DNA from: Deltaproteobacteria bacterium
GTDB taxonomy: Bacteria; Desulfobacterota; DSM-4660; Desulfatiglandales; Desulfatiglandaceae
Direction of reading: 5' to 3'
Length of the DNA: 7,708 bases
Assembly (NCBI GenBank): GCA_013349725.1
Contig: DUZB01000008.1
Coordinates: 4,327-12,034 of the forward strand
Under the pieces are notes generated by a model. The model had not been told where the DNA came from and did not search any database. It saw only the letters and a list, made by a program, of their open reading frames with translations. Position numbers and translations under genes: made by a program. Of this stretch, positions 1-7,586 are shown one piece after another. How positions within the stretch are numbered: the stretch's first letter is position 1; the number at the start of each line of letters is the position of its first letter.

Positions 1-986
1 GCTATTTTTTCATTCGGGCCATCTATTCCAGTGGCAATGACCGTAATCAACACTTCATCCTGGAGAGTTTCGTCAAAGACCATACCGAAAAAGACTTCCG
101 CATTATCGTTTACTTCATTTTTTATATAGTTGCATGCCTGGTCAACTTCATCCCAGGTCATATCCGGAGGTCCCGATATATTAATGAGCAGTCCTTTCGC
201 GCCTTCAATGGAAATGTCTTCAAGCAATGGGCTGTTGATGGCCATCTGCGCCGCTTCACAGGCCCTTCCTTCGCCACTCGCTTTTCCCATTCCCATGAGG
301 GCTGAACCATTTTTTTTCATAACGTTTTTCACATCGGCAAAATCCAGGTTGATATAGCCCCGGTTGATGATCAGATCGGAAATTCCCTTTACGGCCTGAA
401 GCAGCACATCGTCCGCCTTTGTGAAAAGTTCCATGAATGGAGTGGCCTTTTCTCCCAGGGTTTTCAGACGTTCATTGGGGATGATGATCAGACTGTCCAC
501 TTGTTCTTTCAGGGCTTCAATCCCTTCCATGGCCCTTTTCATCCTGGTTTTTCCTTCAAACTCAAAGGGCTTGGTAACCACTGCCACGGTTAGCGCTCCG
601 CTTTCCCTGCACTCACGGGCCGCAACGGGGGTGGCCCCTGTTCCCGTTCCGCCTCCCATGCCGGCAGCCAGGAATACCATGTCGGAGTGCCTGAGTGATT
701 CCCTCAGCTCATTGATGCTTTCCTCTGCGGAAGTTTTGCCTATTTCCGGGTCAGCGCCTGCTCCTAACCCCATCGTAACGGATGGGCCAAGCTGAATTTT
801 TTTTGAGCAGCAGGAACGTTCCAGATCCTGGCAATCCGTGTTGGCTACTAAAAACTCAACGCCTCTTAGATTGGAATTGATCATATTATTGATGGCATTG
901 TTGCCCGCTCCACCAATCCCCAAGACTTTGATCCTTGCATTGTACCCCCCTTTTTCTGCTGTTTCATCCACAAATTCGAATTTCAT
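1..986 (-). CDS. ftsZ: Cell division protein FtsZ (3' end cut off by window edge)
   Basis: Tubulin-like GTPase that polymerises into the cytoplasmic Z-ring and recruits the divisome. Translating the minus strand from the ATG at 986-984 gives 328 complete codons without a stop, running off the window. Visible motifs are the N-terminal nucleotide-binding stretch VLGIGGAGNN (21-30), NTD at 49-51, GLGAGADPE (73-81), the tubulin signature GGGTGTG (111-117), VVTKPFEFEG (136-145), IPNERL (169-174), and the T7 catalytic loop NLDFAD (213-218), whose Asp residues 215 and 218 complete the GTPase site of the next subunit. The C-terminal GTPase-activating domain follows (SPLLEDISIEGAKG, 252-265). The variable linker and C-terminal conserved peptide that binds FtsA should lie just outside. 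An AAGGGGG Shine-Dalgarno-like run at 994-1000, 7 bases before the ATG, supports this start. It lies 54 bp after ftsA. A Cys cluster (52, 59, 60) is a small oddity. Identity is certain. Confidence 0.98.
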   Translation of the reverse strand, partial: MKFEFVDETAEKGGYNARIKVLGIGGAGNNAINNMINSNLRGVEFLVANTDCQDLERSCCSKKIQLGPSVTMGLGAGADPEIGKTSAEESINELRESLRHSDMVFLAAGMGGGTGTGATPVAARECRESGALTVAVVTKPFEFEGKTRMKRAMEGIEALKEQVDSLIIIPNERLKTLGEKATPFMELFTKADDVLLQAVKGISDLIINRGYINLDFADVKNVMKKNGSALMGMGKASGEGRACEAAQMAINSPLLEDISIEGAKGLLINISGPPDMTWDEVDQACNYIKNEVNDNAEVFFGMVFDETLQDEVLITVIATGIDGPNEKI

Positions 987-1040
987 GATTTTGCCCCCTT
1001 TCTGCTTTTTTCAAACAATCCCCTGGTTTTGCCTGACCCC

Positions 1041-2264
1041 TTAAATAATTTCCCGAAACCATTTTTTCATTCTTGACATGACAAGATAAAATATATTGGT
1101 ATCCCTTATCCTGAATTTTTTCTTCTGTTCCATGGCCTTGGCGCCGTGGAGGACAAGACCCACCGCCGTTGCATACATGGGCTGGTTGACAAGTTCCGTG
1201 AGCCCCAATATTCCCCGCGGGTAGCCTATTCGAGCCGGAGCATTGAAGATCTGTTCCGCTATATCGCTGATACCAGGAAGTTCCGCCGACCCCCCCGTAA
1301 CGACAACGCCTGAACTTGCCATTTCCGCATACCCTGAACTGATCAGTTCGCTGTATATGAGAGAGAAGATTTCTTCAATCCGTGGTTCAAGGATTTCCCC
1401 CAGGATCTCCCGTGATAAAATCCTTGATTTTCTTCCCCCGACTCCGGGGACTTCTATGGTTTCATCCTTGCCGATCATGGAAGAGAGCGCACAACCATAC
1501 TTGATTTTGATCTTTTCGGCCTCTATCTGCGGCGTTCTGAGACCTACTGCAATGTCGTAGGTAAGGTTATCTCCGCCAAGGGCCAGTACGGAAGTGTGCT
1601 TAATCACTCCCCGTGAGAGAAGGGCAAGATCTGTGGTTCCGCCTCCGAAGTCAATGAGTGCGGTTCCCAGATTCCGCTCTTCTTTGGCCAGTACCGCCTC
1701 GCTGGAGGCAAGGGACTCCAGGACAATATCATACACATCGAGGCCGGCCCTGTTGGCACATTTGATGATGTTCTGCGCGGAAGTAACCGCTCCCGTGACA
1801 ATATGCACCTTCGCTTCCAGGCGAACGCCGGCCATCCCTAAAGGGTCTATGATTCCATCCTGGTCATCTACGATGAACTCCTGGGCGAGGGTGTGGATAA
1901 CTTCTCTGTCCATGGGAATGGCAACCGCGCTCGCAACCTCGATAACGCGGGCGATATCTTTCTTGGTGACCTCTTTTTCCTTGAGATCAATGACTCCGAG
2001 GGTGTTAAAGCCTTTGATGTGACCACCCGCAATCCCTGCATATACGGAGCTGATTTCACAACCGGCCATGGTCTCCGCTTCCTCAATAGCCTCTTTAATG
2101 GAATTGACGGTATCTTCGATATTGATGACGACCCCTTTTCTCAGGCCCTCTGAGGGGTGGCTGCCCATACCGATAATCTCTACCCCTTCTTGGCGCACAT
2201 TCCCTACCACGGCGCATATCTTGCTCGTCCCAATATCCAGGCCTACAATGATTTGGTCAGGCAT
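1041..2264 (-). CDS. ftsA: Cell division protein FtsA
   Basis: Actin-fold ATP-binding protein that tethers FtsZ filaments to the inner membrane and recruits later divisome proteins. The 407-residue product has the usual family length. It shows the phosphate-1 motif DIGTSK (10-15), the FtsA-specific 1C subdomain inserted after about residue 84, the phosphate-2 motif DFGGGTTD (205-212), and the adenosine motif TGGSAELPG (323-331). The last 16 residues (392-407, aromatic and hydrophobic residues alternating with Arg/Lys) form the expected amphipathic membrane-targeting helix, preceded by a charged KKK linker. The ATG at 2264 has AAGGA at 2273-2277, 8 bases upstream. The gene begins 21 bp after ftsQ, ends with TAA, and precedes ftsZ, the classic ftsQ-ftsA-ftsZ arrangement. 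Nothing is missing or frameshifted. Distinction from actin-like relatives such as DnaK or MreB rests on the 1C domain, the terminal helix and the context. Confidence 0.98.
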   Translation of the reverse strand: MPDQIIVGLDIGTSKICAVVGNVRQEGVEIIGMGSHPSEGLRKGVVINIEDTVNSIKEAIEEAETMAGCEISSVYAGIAGGHIKGFNTLGVIDLKEKEVTKKDIARVIEVASAVAIPMDREVIHTLAQEFIVDDQDGIIDPLGMAGVRLEAKVHIVTGAVTSAQNIIKCANRAGLDVYDIVLESLASSEAVLAKEERNLGTALIDFGGGTTDLALLSRGVIKHTSVLALGGDNLTYDIAVGLRTPQIEAEKIKIKYGCALSSMIGKDETIEVPGVGGRKSRILSREILGEILEPRIEEIFSLIYSELISSGYAEMASSGVVVTGGSAELPGISDIAEQIFNAPARIGYPRGILGLTELVNQPMYATAVGLVLHGAKAMEQKKKFRIRDTNIFYLVMSRMKKWFREII

Positions 2265-2285
2265 CTTTTCTTTCCTTTTTTCTCG

Positions 2286-3092
2286 TTAACTTTTTTTATA
2301 CGATACAACGGCGCCGTCCATGTAATTCAGGTCAATGCGATTGATCTGTTCCATCTTTCCCGTTTTGGCAAGATGCTGGGAGACCTTTCGCAGGCCATCC
2401 ATTTTTCCTTCCAGATGATGCCATTTACATCTGACTTCGGCTTTAAGATGATTGAAATAGAGTGACATTTCATCGCTGTTTCTCACATGGATTTCGGAGA
2501 CCTGGCTCAGGGACAAGGGTTCGGCCTCTGCCTTTAAAATGCCCATGACATGGGCGGCATTTTTCAGCAATTCCGGAGCTTTTACCGTGTTTTCAGCGAT
2601 ACCCGTTATCAGGGGGAGGTCAACGCTGTCCTGCCCGTCGACTTCTTTGAAAATCTCTCCGTATCTGTTCATGTAGTACATCTGCTCCATGACGACCAGC
2701 GCAAGGGGTTCCTGCCTTTCCGTATCGATGATCAGGGTGTTCGGGAACCGTCTCTCCAATCTGACGGACCGTATCCAGGGGTGTTTTTCTATCTCCCTTT
2801 TAAGTTCATTGAGGTTGATTCCAAGAAGGCTCTTATCCGCATCAAGATGGTGAATCTCTATGATTTCCGCCCGGAGTTTTTCTTCGACTCCTGTTATTTG
2901 TACCTCTTCCAGTCGCATGTATGGGGATGAAAGCAGGTATTGATAGAGAGAGAGAAATGAAAAACTGATGACAGCCACAAACACAATAAGAAGGCAAATC
3001 TTCAGCAGCGCAGAACCTGCACCGGAGATCACCCGGAGGGCGGAAGAGAGGATTTTCGTCTTATCCGTTTTGTTGATCGTTTCGTTTTTCAA
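2286..3092 (-). CDS. ftsQ: Cell division protein FtsQ (TTG start)
   Basis: Bitopic inner-membrane protein of the FtsQ/DivIB family that links cytoplasmic and periplasmic divisome proteins (FtsB and FtsL in known systems). The 268-residue product has a basic cytoplasmic tail (1-28), one hydrophobic segment at about 29-51, a POTRA-like domain at about 58-127 that begins near YMRLEEVQITGVEEKL and ends in a RRFPNTLIIDTERQEPLA-type strand, then the FtsQ beta domain ending in RIDLNYMDGAVVSYKK. The start codon is TTG, not ATG. It is the first possible start in frame, because the murB TGA lies in the same frame only two codons upstream. AGGGGA at 3103-3108 sits 10 bases before it. A GTG at codon 21 is the next alternative but would shorten the tail. 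The gene lies 6 bp after murB with no ddl between, and is followed by ftsA. Sequence divergence is typical of FtsQ, so assignment uses architecture plus synteny. Confidence 0.95.
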   Translation of the reverse strand: MKNETINKTDKTKILSSALRVISGAGSALLKICLLIVFVAVISFSFLSLYQYLLSSPYMRLEEVQITGVEEKLRAEIIEIHHLDADKSLLGINLNELKREIEKHPWIRSVRLERRFPNTLIIDTERQEPLALVVMEQMYYMNRYGEIFKEVDGQDSVDLPLITGIAENTVKAPELLKNAAHVMGILKAEAEPLSLSQVSEIHVRNSDEMSLYFNHLKAEVRCKWHHLEGKMDGLRKVSQHLAKTGKMEQINRIDLNYMDGAVVSYKKS

Positions 3093-3098
3093 AGCAGC

Positions 3099-4010
3099 TC
3101 ATTCCCCTACTACCTGGATTTCCAACTCCAGCCTGACCCCAAAATCTTCCTTTACCCTTTTTTTTGCCAGATCGATAAGCGCAAGAATGTCTTCTGAGCT
3201 TGCGTTGCCGGTATTTACAATGAAATTGGCATGTTTTTCTGAAATCATAGCCCCGCCCATGCGAGTTCCCTTCAGGCCTGCTTTTTCAATGAGTCTGCCT
3301 GCAAAATCCCCTGGAGGGTTCTTGAAAACGGACCCGGCGCTGGGAAACTCTAAAGGTTGGGCCTCCCTTCGTTTTTTGAGAAAACCTGCCATACGTTGTG
3401 AAACCTTATCTTCGGTCCCTTTTTCCACCCCGAAACAGATGTGGGTGATGAGGTTGCCTCTTTCAATCTCTAATTTACGATAGGAAAAGTCTAATTCAGC
3501 CCTCGTGAAATCCTTTTTTAATCCCAATGGCGTGACCATATGTACTTTCAAGACATGCTCACAGATTTCTTTTCCAAAGGCGCCGGCGTTCATGAAAACG
3601 GCGCCACCCAGAGTTCCCGGAATGCCGGCAAGAAATTCCATGCCGGAAAGGCCCTGGACCCTGCACCACCGAAGGAAATCTTTGATGGAAAGACCCGCTC
3701 CTGCAAAAATACGGGGTTCAAGGCTGTTATCCAATCGCAATTCCGAGAGCTTTCCACCAAAACGAACCACCATTCCCTTGAGCCGATGATCCTTCACAAT
3801 CAGGTTGCTTCCCCAGCCGATAACCGTGCAGGGGATGCCTTCTTTCCGTAGCCAGGGCAGGAGGTTGCAGAGTTCTTCCTCTTCGAGGACTTCCAGAAAC
3901 GCGTCCGCTTTCCCCCCTGTCTTGAAAGTTGTGCGCCGGGCCATGGAGGAATCAAAGGAAACCCTGCTTTCAAACATTTCAAAGAGTTGCTTTTTCTGCT
4001 CCTTATTCAT
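3099..4010 (-). CDS. murB: UDP-N-acetylenolpyruvoylglucosamine reductase MurB
   Basis: FAD-dependent cytoplasmic enzyme that uses NADPH to reduce UDP-GlcNAc-enolpyruvate to UDP-MurNAc, the second committed step of peptidoglycan synthesis. The 303-residue product fits the shorter type II MurB class. FAD-binding signatures are TTFKTGGKAD (27-36), GWGSNLIVKD (65-74) and GIPGTLGGAVFMNAGAFG (129-146). FSYRK (175-179) carries the substrate-contacting Tyr/Arg. PSAGSVFKNP (223-232) holds the probable proton-donor Ser227. GLKGTRMGGAMISEKHANFIVN begins near 245, and the C-terminal LELEIQVVG region holds the probable catalytic Glu297. The start is the ATG at 4010, 6 bp after the murC TGA and in the same frame as murC. 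No Shine-Dalgarno motif precedes it, so coupling to murC termination is likely (inference). The usual neighbour ddl does not follow. Confidence 0.98.
   Translation of the reverse strand: MNKEQKKQLFEMFESRVSFDSSMARRTTFKTGGKADAFLEVLEEEELCNLLPWLRKEGIPCTVIGWGSNLIVKDHRLKGMVVRFGGKLSELRLDNSLEPRIFAGAGLSIKDFLRWCRVQGLSGMEFLAGIPGTLGGAVFMNAGAFGKEICEHVLKVHMVTPLGLKKDFTRAELDFSYRKLEIERGNLITHICFGVEKGTEDKVSQRMAGFLKKRREAQPLEFPSAGSVFKNPPGDFAGRLIEKAGLKGTRMGGAMISEKHANFIVNTGNASSEDILALIDLAKKRVKEDFGVRLELEIQVVGE
3103..3108 (-). promoter_or_regulatory. Ribosome binding site for the ftsQ TTG start
   Basis: AGGGGA in the last codons of murB lies 10 bases before the TTG at 3092. It supports this non-ATG start. No other start exists in frame between it and the murB stop. 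Confidence 0.6.
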
Positions 4011-4016
4011 GGCGAA

Positions 4017-5414
4017 TCAGTGAGCGGCACAGATTTTTCCCGGTCTGTTCAGAATCCGGGGGCCTAACTGATAAATACTTCCGGCCCCAAGGGTTAGAAG
4101 GAGATCTCCCGGTTGGATCCTGTCCAGGATGGCTTTGACCATCTCTTCGTCTTCTCTAAAAGACAGAACTTCCTTATGTCCGTGATCCCTTATGCCCTGT
4201 GCCAGATTTTCGGAAGTCACGTTTTCAATCGGGTCTTCTCCCGCGGAAAATATGGGCGCCACCAGCAGCACATCCGCATCGTTGAAGCTGATTGCAAAAC
4301 GATCGAAAAGTGCGTTTGTACGCGTAAATCTGTGGGGTTGAAAAGCCACCACCAGTCTCCTCTCCGGCCAGCATTCTTTTGCGGTTTTCAACGTGGCGGC
4401 GATTTCCGTGGGGTGATGCCCGTAATCATCAAGGAACAAAATCCCTTCCCTTTCCCCTTTCACCTGAAAACGCCTGGCTAATCCTCCTAATGCCCTGAGT
4501 CCTTCTCTGATCATCTCCATCTGCAGGTCCAGTTCGAGACCAACTGCTGTGGCGGCCAGGGCGTTCAGAACATTGTGCTCTCCAGGCATTCCCACGGAAA
4601 TTCTGCCGAGAGAATTCCCGCTAAGGGTAATCTCAAAGCTCGTTCCTGCTCTTTCTTTGATGAGGTCCCTTGCTCTGAGGTCTGCCTGTGAACTCATGCC
4701 GTAGGTGATGTATCGCTTTTTTAAATGGGGGATGATTCCCTGAATTTCTTCGTTGTCAAGACACAATACGGCAACCCCGTAAAACGGAACTTTGTTGATG
4801 AAGTCGATGAATGTCCTTCGGATCGCATCCATGTTTCCGTAATGGTCCAGATGCTCCTGATCCATGTTGGTCACGACCGCAATGGTGGGGGACAGCGCAA
4901 GAAATGAGCCGTCACTTTCATCGGCTTCAGCGACCAGGATCTCTCCCTGGCCTAATTTGGCGTTTGATCCGCCCCAGATATCCAGCCTTCCGCCAATTAC
5001 AACGGTCGGGTCCATGTTCCCACTGGTCAGGATAGATGCAACCATCGATGTGGTGGTTGTTTTTCCGTGTGCGCCCGCAATCGCCACACCAAATTTGAGC
5101 CGCATCAGTTCCGCTAACATTTCCGCCCTCGGGATGACCGGGATGAATCGACTCTTCGCCTCTACGACCTCGGGATTGGTCTTCTGTACGGCGGAAGAAT
5201 AGACGACAACGTCCGCGCCTTCTATCTGCTCTGCTCGGTGTCCACTGTATACGGCGCCGCCTAATTCCGTAAGCCTTTCGGTTACCGCCGTATTCTTGAG
5301 ATCTGAACCGCTGACCTCGTATCCCAGGTTGATCAGCAGTTCGGCAATGCCGCTCATGCCGATGCCCCCGATTCCTACAAAGTGAATATGTTTTGCTTTT
5401 CCGAACTGTTTCAT
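4017..5414 (-). CDS. murC: UDP-N-acetylmuramate--L-alanine ligase MurC
   Basis: Cytoplasmic ATP-dependent Mur ligase that adds the first amino acid, normally L-Ala, to UDP-MurNAc. The 465-residue product has three Mur-ligase domains. The N-terminal UDP-binding Rossmann domain carries [12 protein letters not shown] (11-22) and VSGSDL (34-39). The central ATPase domain has the P-loop GAHGKTTT (114-121), EADESDGSF (163-171) and [12 protein letters not shown] (182-193). [11 protein letters not shown] (278-288) leads to the C-terminal domain with [10 protein letters not shown] (329-338), FQPHRFTRT (358-366) and the terminal [10 protein letters not shown] (441-450). The [10 protein letters not shown] and [10 protein letters not shown] motifs separate MurC from MurD/E/F; the related Mpl recycling ligase is less likely given this context. 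The ATG overlaps the murG stop as ATGA, and a weak GAGG lies at 5425-5428, so translational coupling is expected. It ends 6 bp before murB. Confidence 0.98.
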   Translation of the reverse strand: MKQFGKAKHIHFVGIGGIGMSGIAELLINLGYEVSGSDLKNTAVTERLTELGGAVYSGHRAEQIEGADVVVYSSAVQKTNPEVVEAKSRFIPVIPRAEMLAELMRLKFGVAIAGAHGKTTTTSMVASILTSGNMDPTVVIGGRLDIWGGSNAKLGQGEILVAEADESDGSFLALSPTIAVVTNMDQEHLDHYGNMDAIRRTFIDFINKVPFYGVAVLCLDNEEIQGIIPHLKKRYITYGMSSQADLRARDLIKERAGTSFEITLSGNSLGRISVGMPGEHNVLNALAATAVGLELDLQMEMIREGLRALGGLARRFQVKGEREGILFLDDYGHHPTEIAATLKTAKECWPERRLVVAFQPHRFTRTNALFDRFAISFNDADVLLVAPIFSAGEDPIENVTSENLAQGIRDHGHKEVLSFREDEEMVKAILDRIQPGDLLLTLGAGSIYQLGPRILNRPGKICAAH

Positions 5415-6538
5415 GGTCTTAAAGCCTCTAACTCATCGACAATTCTTTTTGCAGCATCGGGCCGGTAAATGCGGCCGGCTCTTTCTCCCATTTTCTGAAG
5501 AGCAGACCTGTCATTCATGTATTTCATGAGAACCCGGCCGAGGCTTTCACCGTTCAGGTCTTTCTGGTGGAGCATCTCTGCCCCCCCAATGCCAACCAGG
5601 GCGTTTGCATTGGTTTCCTGATGCTGGTTAGCGGCAAAAGGGTAGGGAATCAGCACGGAAGGTTTTCCCAGCGCCGCCAGTTCAAAAATGGTCGTTGCCC
5701 CCGCCCTGCTGACAACCATGTCGGCAAATCTGTACGCTTCGGCCATTTCCTTAATAAATGGGACCACTTCCCCGGTCAACCCCCGGTTCGCATATTCCTC
5801 ATGCACTTTTTCGAAATCGATCTCACCGGTCTGATGGATTACCCGGACCTTTTTCCCCGCCGTTTTTAATTGGGCCAGGGTCTCTACAAAGGCCTCATTT
5901 ACCGCCCTGGCCCCCTGGCTGCCGCCCACAACCAGCACGCAGAATGTTTTTCTGTTCTTAGGCCTGGTTCTCTGGTTCAAGAGAAGTTCCCCGCGGACCG
6001 GATTGCCGGTGAGCACCGTACGTTTCGATTTTAAAAAAGGTTTACATGCCGCAAAAGAGATAAAGGTGCGATCGACCATCCGTGCCAGCAGACGATTTGT
6101 AAGGCCGGGATAGGAATTCTGTTCGTGAATGGCTGTCTTTATTCCCATTCCTTTGGCGGTCAGGCAAAATGGTCCGGAAGAATATCCGCCTACCCCCAGA
6201 ACAACCGATGGAGAAAAGCGTCTGATGATGGTCGCCGATTGCAGGATGCTTCGGGGGATTCTGATCAGGACATGAAATCCTTGTTTCCACCCCTGTCCTT
6301 TGAGGCCTTTTACGTCAATGGATTCTGTCTGAAATTGATAGGTGGACAAAATTTCCGTCTCCACTTTCTTCCTGCCGACCACAAAAAGAATGCCTGCATT
6401 TTTGAATCTGGTCTGTACTTCTCTGGCTACCGCGATCCCGGGAAACAGGTGTCCTCCCGTTCCTCCACCCGCAATGATGATCCTGAATTCCGAATCCTGC
6501 CTTTTCTTACTTGAAAACCTGTTCATGCGGGCGCCCAT
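5411..6538 (-). CDS. murG: Lipid II synthase MurG (UDP-GlcNAc transferase)
   Basis: Peripheral GT-B glycosyltransferase on the cytoplasmic face of the inner membrane. It transfers GlcNAc from UDP-GlcNAc to undecaprenyl-pyrophosphoryl-MurNAc-pentapeptide (lipid I), giving lipid II for FtsW. The product is 375 residues. The N-terminal acceptor domain has the Gly-rich loop AGGGTGGH with the conserved His30, GVGGYSSGP (115-123) and [11 protein letters not shown] (138-148). GNPVR (178-182) leads into the UDP-GlcNAc-binding domain with GGSQGAR (205-211) and [20 protein letters not shown] (277-296), whose Glu286 is expected to bind the uridine ribose, then the Gln-rich loop ANQHQETNA (303-311). The first ATG was chosen because a strong AAGGAG lies 8 bases upstream; a second ATG at codon 5 is too far from it. 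The result is a basic N-terminal extension of about 18 residues before the first strand. It lies 4 bp after ftsW and overlaps murC by 4 bp. Confidence 0.98.
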   Translation of the reverse strand: MGARMNRFSSKKRQDSEFRIIIAGGGTGGHLFPGIAVAREVQTRFKNAGILFVVGRKKVETEILSTYQFQTESIDVKGLKGQGWKQGFHVLIRIPRSILQSATIIRRFSPSVVLGVGGYSSGPFCLTAKGMGIKTAIHEQNSYPGLTNRLLARMVDRTFISFAACKPFLKSKRTVLTGNPVRGELLLNQRTRPKNRKTFCVLVVGGSQGARAVNEAFVETLAQLKTAGKKVRVIHQTGEIDFEKVHEEYANRGLTGEVVPFIKEMAEAYRFADMVVSRAGATTIFELAALGKPSVLIPYPFAANQHQETNANALVGIGGAEMLHQKDLNGESLGRVLMKYMNDRSALQKMGERAGRIYRPDAAKRIVDELEALRP

Positions 6539-6542
6539 TGTC

Positions 6543-7586
6543 TCAACTCCTTGCCGAGATATTCAAGAGAACGCCTATGCTCAGGAGCGTCATAATCAAT
6601 GACGAACCACCGTAGCTTATGAGCGGGAGGGTCAGCCCCTTGGTAGGAAGCAGGCCCAACACTACCGCCATGTTGATGATGACCTGGAGCCCTAAAAAAC
6701 TGGTCAGCCCTAAAGCGAGATATGTGCTGTAAAGATCCCGCGCTTTCAAGGCAACCCGTATTCCCCCCATGATCAGTGTGCCAAAAAGGATGATAATGGA
6801 AGTTACACCTAAAAGGCCCAATTCTTCGCCCGTTATGGACAGGACAAAGTCCGTATGGGATTCCGGCAGATAAAAGAGTTTCTGTTTACTGTTTCCGAGG
6901 CCAGCGCCGAATATTCCCCCTGACCCGAAGGCCAGGAAGGAGTGAATAATCTGGAATCCTATGCCCGTGGGGTCTTCCCAGGGGTCCATGAAAGCCAGCC
7001 ACCGTTTTATTCTGTAGTCGGCCCTGGTTATCAGCCATATGACTACGGGAGAACAGAGAAGGAAAATGGCGGAAATATGGAACATTCTCACGCCGCCCAC
7101 AAACAAAGCGATCAAGACCCAGATGCCCATAATGACCGTGGTGCCCAGGTCAGGCTGAAGCAGAACAAGCACCATCAAAATGCCGGCAACCAGCAGGTGG
7201 GGCAAGACACCCTTCGAAAAGGATGCCATTTCAGCGCTCTTTTTCGACATGGAGTAAGCCATGTAAACCGCCAAAGAGAACTTGACCAGTTCGGAAGGTT
7301 GGAAGGTCAGCGGGCCCAGATTCAACCACCGGTGAGCTCCTCCAATTTCTCGGGCCAGTGCCGGAACAAACAGAAGCCCCAGGAGACAGAGGCTTATGAT
7401 GAGAAGAGGATAAACCAATTTGGAATAAAGTGTATAAGGAACGTATCTGGCCGCAAACATGACTGCGACTCCGATCATGCAGAAAACGGCCTGTTTTTTC
7501 AGATAAAAATAGCCGTCTCCGAGACGGAGTTGCCCCAGATTTGAACTTGCGCTGTAAATCATGACCAACCCCAGGCAGAGTAACAA
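6543..7586 (-). CDS. ftsW: Septal peptidoglycan polymerase FtsW (SEDS family), 5' end frameshifted
   Basis: Integral-membrane SEDS glycosyltransferase that polymerises lipid II at the septum with a partner class B PBP. This frame encodes 347 residues from a TTG at 7586. It shows MIYSASS (9-15), GAHRWLNLGPLTFQPSE (83-99), LLQPDLGTT (142-150), WLAFMDPWEDPTGIGFQI (196-213), GAGLGNSKQKLFYLPESHTD ending at the catalytic-type Asp246, TGEELG (252-257) and PTKGLTLPLISYGGSSLI (314-331). About nine hydrophobic membrane segments are complete. The first one is short because its beginning, together with the N-terminal tail, is encoded in another frame at 7587-7647. Joining the two gives about 367 residues and the usual ten segments. 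As read here the natural ATG cannot produce FtsW without a +1 shift, while the TTG has no good ribosome binding site. FtsW rather than RodA is favoured by the location between murD and murG. Confidence 0.93.
   Translation of the reverse strand: MLLCLGLVMIYSASSNLGQLRLGDGYFYLKKQAVFCMIGVAVMFAARYVPYTLYSKLVYPLLIISLCLLGLLFVPALAREIGGAHRWLNLGPLTFQPSELVKFSLAVYMAYSMSKKSAEMASFSKGVLPHLLVAGILMVLVLLQPDLGTTVIMGIWVLIALFVGGVRMFHISAIFLLCSPVVIWLITRADYRIKRWLAFMDPWEDPTGIGFQIIHSFLAFGSGGIFGAGLGNSKQKLFYLPESHTDFVLSITGEELGLLGVTSIIILFGTLIMGGIRVALKARDLYSTYLALGLTSFLGLQVIINMAVVLGLLPTKGLTLPLISYGGSSLIMTLLSIGVLLNISARS
6547..6552 (-). promoter_or_regulatory. Ribosome binding site for murG
   Basis: A near-consensus AAGGAG sits inside the last codons of ftsW, 8 bases before the ATG at 6538. 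It selects that ATG over a second in-frame ATG at 6526 and couples murG translation to the end of ftsW. Confidence 0.8.

Noticed and set aside
1072..1085. Near-palindrome CTTGACATGACAAG as an operator
   Set aside because: It has two mismatches, occurs once, and lies inside conserved ftsA codons. A protein-binding role cannot be supported.
1073..1097. Plus-strand promoter-like TTGACA with an AT-rich TATATT downstream, antisense to the ftsA 3' end
   Set aside because: The spacing between TTGACA and the possible -10 elements is 8 or 13 bases, not about 17, and nothing is coded on the plus strand. It falls in ftsA codons for the C-terminal helix.
1594..2022. A 142-codon plus-strand open frame
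   Set aside because: It is antisense to the core ATP-binding region of ftsA, with no known motif in its product. It is a shadow frame.
6942..7544. A 200-codon plus-strand open frame
   Set aside because: It lies wholly antisense to conserved FtsW codons. Its product is rich in His, Gln and Asn with no recognisable domain, and there is no coherent plus-strand gene context. It is a shadow of ftsW.
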